A stretch of 64,000 bases of DNA from assembly GCA_947184155.2 (NCBI GenBank), contig CAMXCT020002324.1, positions 523,576 to 587,575 of the forward strand. Reading direction: 5' to 3'. The notes beneath the pieces are model-generated. The model was not told where the DNA came from. It worked only from the letters and a program-made list of their open reading frames with translations, and searched no databases. The translations under genes were made by a program, and so were the position numbers. The stretch is from Cladocopium goreaui (taxonomy: Eukaryota; Sar; Dinophyceae; Suessiales; Symbiodiniaceae). This document shows, piece by piece, positions 42,129 to 50,617 of the stretch (position 1 is the stretch's first letter; each line of letters starts with the position of its first letter).

Positions 42129-42230
42129 CCCTCTGGTAAACATCCAAAAAATTATGGAAAATCAACATTTTTCATGGGACAATTCACTATGAATAGTGAT
42201 TTTCCATAGTTATGTTAAATTACCAGAGGG
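42129..42230. mobile_element. Family A inverted-repeat element
   Basis: CCCTCTGGTAAACATCCAAA at the left and TATGTTAAATTACCAGAGGG at the right; TA on both sides. Confidence 0.85.
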
Positions 42231-42619
42231 TAGGGATGCCCCCAATTTCTGGCTGTTGAGTGGGGGAACATGATGACTAATCATTCCAGTACTCGTAGCC
42301 GCGCCATTCATCATGTTTGTAGGCAACAGATGCCCGCCCTGACCGGGCAAGCCAATAGTTGAGGTATAATATCATTTCCGAACTCATTATCCAGTTTTTG
42401 TTTTTTTGATATGTCCATAATTGTCCATATATTTCCATACTGAGAGCTAAAGATAAATCCATTCACCTACCATCCATAGTTTTAACCGTTAAACCGTGCA
42501 AACCTCAGATTTTTGGAGTGTTTCCTCTAAACCCAACCTTTGATCGACCCCAGAGAATCCAACAGAAACTCAGATATCAGGAATCAGGAACCATTGCTTT
42601 ACAAGTTTATATCATCATT

Positions 42620-42730
42620 TACCTCGGGGTAAATGTTTCCATAGATGTAGAAACCCACCATGAATGTTGATCATTTTCCCAACAGGTTTCCACTGTGGAT
42701 TTTCCACATCTAAACGTTTACCCCAAGGTA
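42620..42730. repeat. Inverted repeat
   Basis: TACCTCGGGGTAAATGTTTC at the left, AAACGTTTACCCCAAGGTA at the right, with GATGTAGAAA and TTTCCACATC inside. Confidence 0.75.
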
Positions 42731-42865
42731 CCCAGCAATCGCCATTTCAGGTAAGCTGGAGGTACTGTACCACATATATCCACATCTAGCCAGCCATATT
42801 TTGGAGTTGGAGGTATATCAACGGTATATCCCCTGAAATTTAGCCCTTACATAGATCTTTATTCT

Positions 42866-43039
42866 ATGGTATACCTCCAATCCAAGTTCCTGAAACAGCC
42901 ACTGAAGCGTTCATCACGCCAGACCCGCGCAGCCGCCCAGCTTGCTGCGTTCCTTGCGCAACTTTGCCGCGGAGGCCGAGAACAGCGTTCCGGGCGACGG
43001 GATGTTACGAAACAAGTGCTTAAAACGTGTAGAAATTGA
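42866..43039 (+). CDS. Terminal exon or small ORF, basic, 57 aa
   Basis: ATG to TGA: MVYLQSKFLKQPLKRSSRQT then RAAAQLAAFLAQLCRGGREQ then RSGRRDVTKQVLKTCRN. Very basic with an Ala/Leu helix-like middle. Lies about 110 bp before the copia element. It may be the end of the gene whose exons are scattered upstream. Confidence 0.35.
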   Translation: MVYLQSKFLKQPLKRSSRQTRAAAQLAAFLAQLCRGGREQRSGRRDVTKQVLKTCRN

Positions 43040-43147
43040 TGTATGTGCCATGAAATATGCCTGTTTTCATTGTATATGACATTTTGAAAACATAATTGAC
43101 ATCCGTACACACACACACACATATTTAATATTGAAGAACCATGCATT

Positions 43148-43298
43148 TAGCTTGGAACGATTGGCATGACAGTTTGCCTTGCACCTGGAACCATGTGCCG
43201 CTGCCATTTTACTTTCAATGAATCTGACATAGGCCTAAAGCCATATGCTGCTACGCCTGCACCGGAAACAGCTGCTGCCGCTAGCTTTTGCAGCTGGA
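43148..43298 (+). repeat. Left terminal repeat of the copia element
   Basis: Aligns with 51966-52115 with several small indels, at roughly four positions in five by eye. Both contain CCATGTGCCGCTGCC and GGCCTAAAGCCAT. Confidence 0.7.
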
Positions 43299-43579
43299 TT
43301 TGTCAGTGGCACCGGAGCCTTACGTTTTGGGGCATTGCGCTTTTGCTTGCTGCTGCGCTTACTCCGAACCTTTTGCACGGTGGACTATTTCTAGATCCTA
43401 AAGTTCCTGGCCGGTGATCCAAGCGGTGACCTGGCAACGTTCTTGGGGATCAAGGGTGCGGTCCTTTGTCTTCACCATCTACAGCTGGCAAGCGCCTTAG
43501 TCTGTGGCCGGTTGAAGACTGAATTCAACCTTTTGCTGATTTTTGTGTTTCATCTCCCGAAGGGGAGCCAATTCAAGTC

Positions 43580-46500
43580 ATGGGAGATGCAGAGAGGGAC
43601 CAATCTGGAGGTGCCTGGTCTCGCGTTCCAGTTTGGGACGGATCGCCACAGACGTGGCGAGCTTTCCAGAGAGAAATGAAATGGTGGACTAGCAGCCTGG
43701 ACTTAGAAGGAACGAAGAAATACAACCTTGCTGCACGTTGGTTGTTGAGGCAGTCCGGCGTAGTTCGCCAAAGAGGTGAAGAGTTCAATCCAGATGAGCT
43801 TGAGTACCAGAAGGAGGTCAAAGGTGAAGATCCACAGACAGGTGACGAAGTTGTCATTACGCCTGAGGACCCGCTGAGTGGCTTGACAAAGTTGCTGAAG
43901 GCGTTAGAGGGCATCAATGGCAAAACAACACTTGATAAACGTGGAGAGCTGAGAAATTTGTTTTATTTGGAGCTGAAGAGAAAACCAGGTGAACGCATAG
44001 CTGAGTTTTGCTCCAGGTTTAGAGTTTCTCTTGCAGACCTCAGAACGGAGGGAGTGACCTTGCCTTCCGGTGAAGTTGGATGGTTTTTCAAGACAAAGCT
44101 TGGTCTTGACCCGCTGCGAGTGCAACTCCTGGAAACAGCCTTGTCAGGCGCTGAGGAGTACGAGACGATTGAACGTGAAGTTCTTCGACTTTTCAAAGAT
44201 CTGCATTCTCAGGATCCGTTGGTGCGCAAGTCCTTTGGAGACAGCAACAACAAGGGTGGTTCCTTGATGCAGAGGTTTTTGACTTCACAGAATCCTTCAA
44301 GCAAGCCTTCGTCCTATGCACCTTCGATGGCTAGCTCTGTGCCGAGGTCCCACAGGACTTCAACGACTTCTGGATCAAGCAGGTTCAGTGGATTTAGAAA
44401 GCCTTTCCCGGCCAGACAGGCCATGGTTTCTGAAGCAGAGGACCCTGAACCCGATGATGAAACAGAGCTGTTGGAGGATGAGAATGAGGCTGAGCCGAAC
44501 TTGGAGGATATGCTGAAAAGTGAAGCCGAAGCACTTGCGGCTGAGTTGGATGACGCTGCAGACAACGGCGTCGATGCCTCGACCTTGCAGGAGATAGAAG
44601 AATCAGTTGAAACCGCAGCTGAAGCACTCCTCACCATGAAGGAGGCACGAACGAAGTTGCAGGAAGTGAAACGTGATCGGGGTTACCTGAAACCAGCCGA
44701 TGGTACCTCGAAGAACAACCCAAAGAAGACTGCCAAGAACCCATGTTTCGATTGCGGCCTTCCAGGACACTGGGCTGGAGACCCGGAATGTGGCAAACCT
44801 GGACAAGGCCTTGCAAGGAAGTCTTCGTTGAAGAAACCCGGCAGCCGACATGTCAAAGTGGTTGAAACTTTGAATACAGAACATGTGGATGAAGCGGAAG
44901 GTGAAAGCCATGAGGTGCTCACCGTGTCGGCACAGCCTTTGTCCCAGTCCTTTGTAGCTGCACTTGAAGATGCCCACTCCGTGACAAAAGAAGCGCTGAT
45001 TGCACAGCTGGCAGAAGACAAACGTCTTGTTGGAGCTTTGGATTCGGCATGCAACAGAACATGTGCTGGACCGGATTGGTTGAAAGGGTATCTTCATGGA
45101 CTTCAATCTGCACCAGAAAGCATTAGGAGCCTAGTGACCTCAAAGCCTGAGCATGAAACCTTTCGTTTTGGAAATGGCGGCACCAAGGTGTCGGACATGC
45201 GATGGAGATTGCCAACAGTGATAGGAGGGAGGCTGTTTTGCTTTTGGTGTTCGGTGGTGCCAGTTCCATCACTTGGTCTTCTACTTGGCCGTGATTTTTT
45301 GGAAAGTATTGGAGCTGATCTGTCCTTTTCACGCCGTGAACTTTGCTGTGAACGTTTGGGGGCTGAGAAGATTCAACTGAAACAGCTGGCTGCAGGACAT
45401 TACCTACTGCCTTTGATTCCTGCTGCATGGCCAGGTGTGGGCTCTCAGCGTTGGCGTAGGATTGGACAAGATGGCATCATTGAGTTGCAGATGTCGACAC
45501 CAGATTGGTTGAACTATTGTTTCAAGGGTCAACGTTCATTGAGGGTGGCAAAACATGACCATTTGCTCACAGAACACAGTGTACATGTTGGAAATTTGGT
45601 TTGCACCGTGATGTCAAGCCCTGTTTCTGGTCCTTCGGTTCAAGCAACTTCAATGCGCTCTTCTTCTGAGCACCGTGAACCGACTCCTTCCTCTACGACC
45701 AGGACGACATCAAGGACATCTGTGAGAAATGCTAGTGCCAAAGGTCGGCGTGCAGACCGGCAGATGGCGCCGAATGTTCCTCAAGCTGAACGAGCGCATG
45801 CTGTGGGCCGCAAGAGGCGTCCTGCTCTGGCTTTTACAAAGGCCTTTCTTGCGCTTTCTGCCCTTTCCATACCCATCGACGTCATCAACAGACAAATGGT
45901 TGGAGCAAGCGCGCAAGCAGGTTTCAGCCGGGGTGATCTCAAAGCGCCACTTCAAGTTGGCGGTCGCAATGAAGCAGTTCACCATGGCCAATCTGGGAGA
46001 ATGCATACACCTGAGAGGACGCATTGGCCTCAAATTGGCGTTCTGCGAGGACCCGACGGTGGAGGGCATGTTGCAAGCTCTTCCAATGAAAGGCATGGCC
46101 AACAAGATCCGAAAGGCCGTTCAAGCAGAAGCTGTGGCCGCAGCCAAACAGCTTGCCAGCGACAACAAGCGAGAGGCAGAGGCCCGGACCTTGACTGGAC
46201 CAAAGGGCGGACTTCCTTCACTACGAGGGGACCTGGTGAGACTTGCAGCCCTTCTCCAAGTGACTCTTGGAGACAAGGACACCATCGAGGTGATCAAAGA
46301 AAAGGTGAAGCCAATGGTGGCCATTCTCAAAGAGAAGCCTGTGCAGCCGACCGCTGCAAAGTCATCAGCCAAAGCCAAAGCTGCCAAGCCGAAAAGCCAT
46401 CCCAAAGATGCGAGCGCTTCCTCAATGTCTTCAGAGGTGCGCCCACTGTCAGTTCTTCAAGATCAGGTGGCAAGCTTGACAGCACAGTTGGAAGCAATGA

Positions 46501-49500
46501 AAGCCTTGCTGCCGGAACAGCACCAAGTGCCGGTGGTGGATCTCATGGAGGTGGATGCGAAATTGGAAGTGGAGTCAATGACTTCCGAGGATTACAAGCA
46601 AGTTCAAGAAGTGATGCTGGAGGATTGCTACGGGGACGCCCTGAGAGCACAATACGGGGACGTCGACCTGGTGGATCTGACACAGGAGCAGATCGAAGCA
46701 GTGGTGGATCCATGAACTTCCCTGACTTCAATCCCTTCAGCTTGAACCAGAAGATCAAGAGCGGCCAGGCTCAGATGATTGCACAAGCCTGGCAGAAGCA
46801 TGAAGCTGATCGTTTGAAAACCTCCTGGGGCCCAGCCAAGATCCGTGAGACTTTGGTTGCTGACTATGAGAATGATTTCTGTAATGCATTGACGGAAGAG
46901 ACCTTCATCCAACCCATGGTCTTTGATTTTGAGTCCTTTGCGGTTTCTGACGCCAATGCAGTTGAAAAGAATTCCAAAACTTCAAAGAATGCCAAAGTTT
47001 CTGAGTATAAGCAGTTTTCCAAGAATGCCAAAGTCCCATCGAATGTCAAGGTTTCTGCGAATGACCTGGCCACAAAGAATGTCAACCGTTCTGAGCCCTG
47101 TGCAGGCTCGTCGAAGGTCAAGCCGTTTGTCACAGAGGTCTACACGAGTGCTGAGAACGTCATGAAAGAGGCCAGAAAACGTGGACACAATGTGGGGCAA
47201 TCTATGTCCTTGGAAACTGGTTGGAACTTCTTGGATGCCAATGACAGGTTCAAAGCCTACAACAAGATCAGAGATGAAAAGCCTTTTTGCGTGGTTTTAG
47301 CATTTCCTTGCAATGGTTTCAGCCCTCTTCAACGTTTGAATGGACTTCACCCTGAAAGAAAAGCAGAAAGAAGGGCGATTGGTCGTGAACTCATGAAGTT
47401 TGCTTTGGAAATAGCTGAACTGCAAATCCGAGAAGGTCGTCATGTCATCTTAGAAAACCCTCGAGGCAGTGAAGCTTGGAATGAACCTGAGATGTTGCGT
47501 TTTCTTGAGGAGAATGAGCTCTACGCCGCTATCTTTGACCAATGCCGTTTTGGCCTCAAAAGCCTTTCTGGTTGGTTGCACAAGAAGCCAACGAGAGTGG
47601 TGAGCTCAAGTTCAGATGTTGCTGCGGAATTGGATGGAGTGACTTGCATGCGCAACCACCCTCATGCGCCAGTTCTGGGCGGCTCTCATGTGACAGCCCG
47701 TGCGGGCATCTACCCAAAGCCTTTGGCACGCGCCATGGTTAGGGGCCTTGAGAAGCAATTTGAACGAGAGTTTGCTCCTCGTGAAGCTCTTGCTGCCGAA
47801 ATTGGAGAGGATGTTGAGGAGGAGGAATTGGCTTTTGAAGGCGGTGGATTGGTGATGCCTCAAGATGATGGCAGCGATGTGGAGGACGAAGTGGATTCAA
47901 AAGGAACTGCAATTCATGTTTCTTCTGGCATGCGCGCAACAATCCTTCGACTTCACCAGAACACTGGCCACAGATCGGGCAAAAGGTTAGCCCGAGCCCT
48001 AGCCACAGCGGGTGCACCTGCAGAAGCAATTCAGGCGGCGAAACAACTTCAATGCTCAGTTTGCCAAGAGCGACAACCACCTCGTGCACGTCGTCCTGCT
48101 TCTCTTCCTGTGCCTCGCGACATGGGTGACCAGATCCATGTGGACTTGCTGGAAGTTTTTGACGCCAGCGAGAAGAAGTACGTAGTGGCCCACGCAACTG
48201 ATGCCGCTACACGATTTCAAATGGCTGAGATTTTGCCAGACAAATCAACCAAGTCTGTGGTGCGCTTCCTCTCTACCAGATGGATTGCAACATTTGGCCC
48301 TCCGAGAGTGATGGTCGTGGACCAAGGCAGAGAATTTGTGTCTTGGGAAATGGAGGAATATGCTGGAAGCCAATCCATTCTTTTGCACCACATTGCCGTT
48401 CAGGCGCCCTGGCAAAATGGAATAGCAGAGAGAAGCGGTGGAGTGTTAAAAGCACTTTTAGCAGCCATCGTTACTTCTCAAAGCGTCCTTGGACTTGAGG
48501 ACATGCAGGTAGCTCTTGCCGAGGCGACATCAGCTTACAATGGCGACATCAATGAATTGGGTGCCTCTCCTTTTCAGGCCGCCATTGGACGTCAGCCTAG
48601 AATGGTTGGAGACGTGCTGGGTGGCATACAGACAAGGCTTGCAGAGCATGGACTCATTGACTCCAAGCCTTCGCTGGCTAGACAGTTGGCCATGCGAGAA
48701 GTTGCCAAAATCGGGATGACCCGCCTTCACTTCAGCCGAAGTTTGCGGAAGGCAGAACTAGCACGATCCCGAAACCCAACCATTGAGCAGCTTCCAGAGC
48801 CTGGCACAATCTGCTACTTCTACAGGCCTTTGAAGTACAACAACAAGACAGCGCCGTCCAAGAAGAAGCTCACTCTGAAACGTTGGCACGGCCCTGCACT
48901 TCTCCTGGCCATTGAAGGCAGAAGCTCTGGATACTTGAGCTACAAGGGGCAATTGACCAAATGCGCCCTGGAGCACATTCGTGCAGCCAGCACGATGGAA
49001 CAGATAGCTGCAGATTCATGGCGTGAGGCCATCGAAGAAGCTGTTGAGGCTGCCACCTTGGACTTGTCGGCCCGTGGACTTCCTTTGGCCGATGGTGGCG
49101 ATGGAACTGCTGTTCAACAACCAGCTGCTGTGATGCCAATGCCTGGCACTCCTGCCTTCTTGCCCTCATCTTCAGCAGCTGCAGTTCCAGAACAAGCAAT
49201 GCCGATTGGCGATGACTTGCCTCCGGTAGCGCCTCAAGAACTTGCTGGTGCCTTGATGCCTGCCTCTGCACCAGTATCGACTGTGCCTTCCAGAAGACTG
49301 AGTGAGGCGACGTTTGAACGAGCCACCACAGATGGACTTTCGAGTGGACTCGGCGATGGACTTCGAAAACGAGCCTCAAGCTTTGCAAGTCAGTTGCAGG
49401 GCGTCATGGAACAGGCACAACGTCAACGTTTGGCAGAGCCTGCAGGGACCAAACGAGCTGCAGACACATCACTGGAAAGATTGAAGGCTGAATCCTCTGA

Positions 49501-50617
49501 GCCTCCTGATCCTCAACCTGATGGACCTCCAGTGATCACAGCAACTTCATCTACTGAGCCTGCGGCAGAAGCATTGCAGACCACGAGAGAAGATGTTTTG
49601 TCCAGTTTGGGCGATCCTTCACTACATCCACTGCAACACATCTACAATGCTGCCTGTGAAGACAGACTCAACCCTACTGAAGTGCGTGTGAAAGATCATG
49701 GTTCTTGGGATGGCAGATGGCCTTTACCCTCAAGAACGGAATGGCATGCTCACCAACGGCTTGGACTTCCTTGGCCTTGTGGGCATGATGATCTGGTTGA
49801 AAATGACGTGATGGCAGTTCAAGCCAATCGCAAAGAATTTCACTGGCGCTCCATGAATGATGCTGAGAAGGCTGAGTTCAAGATTGCGGCCGAACAAGCC
49901 TGGAGTGTTTGGAAGGAGAATGATGCGGTTGAAGAACTATCTCCTGAAGAATCTCAACGAGTGCGTGAGAGACTGAAGAGAGAAGGCCAACAGGGGAAGA
50001 TTCTCACCCCCAGATACGTGTTTACCGACAAACACGAAGGCCTTCGCACTGAGCAGAACAAGTTGCCTCTCCGTGCACGAGCGCGCATTGTTGTTCCTGG
50101 TTTCAAGGACATCTTTTCATTTGGACTTCGAAAGGATGCTCCTACATGTTCAAGACTGGCCCAACATTTCCTTTTGACCTTGACGGCATGTTTCAATGTA
50201 ATGGCTGTTGGAGCTGACCTTGCCTGGACTTTGCTTTCACCCGACATCAAGTCAGCCTTCATGAAAGGAGATGCCTACATGGATGGGACCAGAGAGCTGT
50301 TCATGGAAAACATCCGAAGAACCTCTGATGAACCTCGCTTGCCTTTTCCTGGACTTGCCAGGATACGCAAAGGAGTGTTTGGTTTGAGTGATGCGCCGAG
50401 ACGTTGGTATTTGAGGTTGAACAAGTCCCTGATTCAGCAGGGATGGCAAAGAACTACACTGGACTACGCCTGTTGGGTTCTGTGGTCACCATGTGGAACG
50501 AGGTTGGATGGCGTCCTCATCTCACATGTGGATGATTTGCTTTTTGGGCGGAAACCGCCGTGCTGTCGCCAAACTTCAAGAGCTTGGACGAGAATTGGGG
50601 TTTGGAAGCACCTCTGA
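43580..50617 (+). CDS. Copia Gag-Pol polyprotein (main frame, broken by a 1-nt shift at its end)
   Basis: ATG 43580, 2,345 codons. Gag from about residue 12 (VPVWDGSPQTWRAFQREMKW) with a coiled, acidic middle. Zinc knuckle CFDCGLPGHWAGDPEC at about 390. Protease ALDSACNRTCAG at about 490. From 45729 to 46715 this frame is Arg/Ser/Gly-rich and probably not the used frame, although it has no stop. It resumes at MNFPDFNPF (46712). Methyltransferase-like segment (nt about 47115-47745) with VVLAFPCNGFSPL, VILENPRGSEAW and FDQCRFGLKS. Integrase (nt about 47925-48600) with LHQNTGH...CSVC and the D, D, E residues in IHVDLLEV, VVDQGREF and NGIAERSGG. Reverse transcriptase (nt about 49840-50560) with LLSPDIKSAFMKG, VFGLSDAPRRWY and SHVDDLLFG. 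After that the frame is lost by an extra base. Confidence 0.85.
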   Translation: MGDAERDQSGGAWSRVPVWDGSPQTWRAFQREMKWWTSSLDLEGTKKYNLAARWLLRQSGVVRQRGEEFNPDELEYQKEVKGEDPQTGDEVVITPEDPLSGLTKLLKALEGINGKTTLDKRGELRNLFYLELKRKPGERIAEFCSRFRVSLADLRTEGVTLPSGEVGWFFKTKLGLDPLRVQLLETALSGAEEYETIEREVLRLFKDLHSQDPLVRKSFGDSNNKGGSLMQRFLTSQNPSSKPSSYAPSMASSVPRSHRTSTTSGSSRFSGFRKPFPARQAMVSEAEDPEPDDETELLEDENEAEPNLEDMLKSEAEALAAELDDAADNGVDASTLQEIEESVETAAEALLTMKEARTKLQEVKRDRGYLKPADGTSKNNPKKTAKNPCFDCGLPGHWAGDPECGKPGQGLARKSSLKKPGSRHVKVVETLNTEHVDEAEGESHEVLTVSAQPLSQSFVAALEDAHSVTKEALIAQLAEDKRLVGALDSACNRTCAGPDWLKGYLHGLQSAPESIRSLVTSKPEHETFRFGNGGTKVSDMRWRLPTVIGGRLFCFWCSVVPVPSLGLLLGRDFLESIGADLSFSRRELCCERLGAEKIQLKQLAAGHYLLPLIPAAWPGVGSQRWRRIGQDGIIELQMSTPDWLNYCFKGQRSLRVAKHDHLLTEHSVHVGNLVCTVMSSPVSGPSVQATSMRSSSEHREPTPSSTTRTTSRTSVRNASAKGRRADRQMAPNVPQAERAHAVGRKRRPALAFTKAFLALSALSIPIDVINRQMVGASAQAGFSRGDLKAPLQVGGRNEAVHHGQSGRMHTPERTHWPQIGVLRGPDGGGHVASSSNERHGQQDPKGRSSRSCGRSQTACQRQQARGRGPDLDWTKGRTSFTTRGPGETCSPSPSDSWRQGHHRGDQRKGEANGGHSQREACAADRCKVISQSQSCQAEKPSQRCERFLNVFRGAPTVSSSRSGGKLDSTVGSNESLAAGTAPSAGGGSHGGGCEIGSGVNDFRGLQASSRSDAGGLLRGRPESTIRGRRPGGSDTGADRSSGGSMNFPDFNPFSLNQKIKSGQAQMIAQAWQKHEADRLKTSWGPAKIRETLVADYENDFCNALTEETFIQPMVFDFESFAVSDANAVEKNSKTSKNAKVSEYKQFSKNAKVPSNVKVSANDLATKNVNRSEPCAGSSKVKPFVTEVYTSAENVMKEARKRGHNVGQSMSLETGWNFLDANDRFKAYNKIRDEKPFCVVLAFPCNGFSPLQRLNGLHPERKAERRAIGRELMKFALEIAELQIREGRHVILENPRGSEAWNEPEMLRFLEENELYAAIFDQCRFGLKSLSGWLHKKPTRVVSSSSDVAAELDGVTCMRNHPHAPVLGGSHVTARAGIYPKPLARAMVRGLEKQFEREFAPREALAAEIGEDVEEEELAFEGGGLVMPQDDGSDVEDEVDSKGTAIHVSSGMRATILRLHQNTGHRSGKRLARALATAGAPAEAIQAAKQLQCSVCQERQPPRARRPASLPVPRDMGDQIHVDLLEVFDASEKKYVVAHATDAATRFQMAEILPDKSTKSVVRFLSTRWIATFGPPRVMVVDQGREFVSWEMEEYAGSQSILLHHIAVQAPWQNGIAERSGGVLKALLAAIVTSQSVLGLEDMQVALAEATSAYNGDINELGASPFQAAIGRQPRMVGDVLGGIQTRLAEHGLIDSKPSLARQLAMREVAKIGMTRLHFSRSLRKAELARSRNPTIEQLPEPGTICYFYRPLKYNNKTAPSKKKLTLKRWHGPALLLAIEGRSSGYLSYKGQLTKCALEHIRAASTMEQIAADSWREAIEEAVEAATLDLSARGLPLADGGDGTAVQQPAAVMPMPGTPAFLPSSSAAAVPEQAMPIGDDLPPVAPQELAGALMPASAPVSTVPSRRLSEATFERATTDGLSSGLGDGLRKRASSFASQLQGVMEQAQRQRLAEPAGTKRAADTSLERLKAESSEPPDPQPDGPPVITATSSTEPAAEALQTTREDVLSSLGDPSLHPLQHIYNAACEDRLNPTEVRVKDHGSWDGRWPLPSRTEWHAHQRLGLPWPCGHDDLVENDVMAVQANRKEFHWRSMNDAEKAEFKIAAEQAWSVWKENDAVEELSPEESQRVRERLKREGQQGKILTPRYVFTDKHEGLRTEQNKLPLRARARIVVPGFKDIFSFGLRKDAPTCSRLAQHFLLTLTACFNVMAVGADLAWTLLSPDIKSAFMKGDAYMDGTRELFMENIRRTSDEPRLPFPGLARIRKGVFGLSDAPRRWYLRLNKSLIQQGWQRTTLDYACWVLWSPCGTRLDGVLISHVDDLLFGRKPPCCRQTSRAWTRIGVWKHL
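45729..46715 (+). CDS. Overlapping ORF inside the copia polyprotein
   Basis: 328 codons in the +1 frame relative to Gag-Pol. ATG 45729 lies 3 nt after an in-frame TGA; the ORF ends at TGA 46713-46715, overlapping the ATG of MNFPDFN (46712) as ATGA. The product looks like a real protein: WLLQRPFLRFLPFPYPS near the start, KQFTMANLGECIHLRGRIGL, TLGDKDTIEVIKEKVKPMVA, a Lys/Ala hinge, then LSVLQDQVASLTAQLEAMKA (coiled coil) and an acidic tail. The Gag-Pol frame over the same DNA is low-complexity, so this frame is likely the translated one. Function unknown; its position between protease and methyltransferase-like segment suggests a structural or linker part of Gag-Pol, reached by frameshifting or reinitiation. 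Confidence 0.65.
   Translation: MLVPKVGVQTGRWRRMFLKLNERMLWAARGVLLWLLQRPFLRFLPFPYPSTSSTDKWLEQARKQVSAGVISKRHFKLAVAMKQFTMANLGECIHLRGRIGLKLAFCEDPTVEGMLQALPMKGMANKIRKAVQAEAVAAAKQLASDNKREAEARTLTGPKGGLPSLRGDLVRLAALLQVTLGDKDTIEVIKEKVKPMVAILKEKPVQPTAAKSSAKAKAAKPKSHPKDASASSMSSEVRPLSVLQDQVASLTAQLEAMKALLPEQHQVPVVDLMEVDAKLEVESMTSEDYKQVQEVMLEDCYGDALRAQYGDVDLVDLTQEQIEAVVDP

Noticed and set aside
43580-43923. Minus-strand ORFs within the copia element
   Set aside because: They are shadows of the strongly supported Gag-Pol frame.
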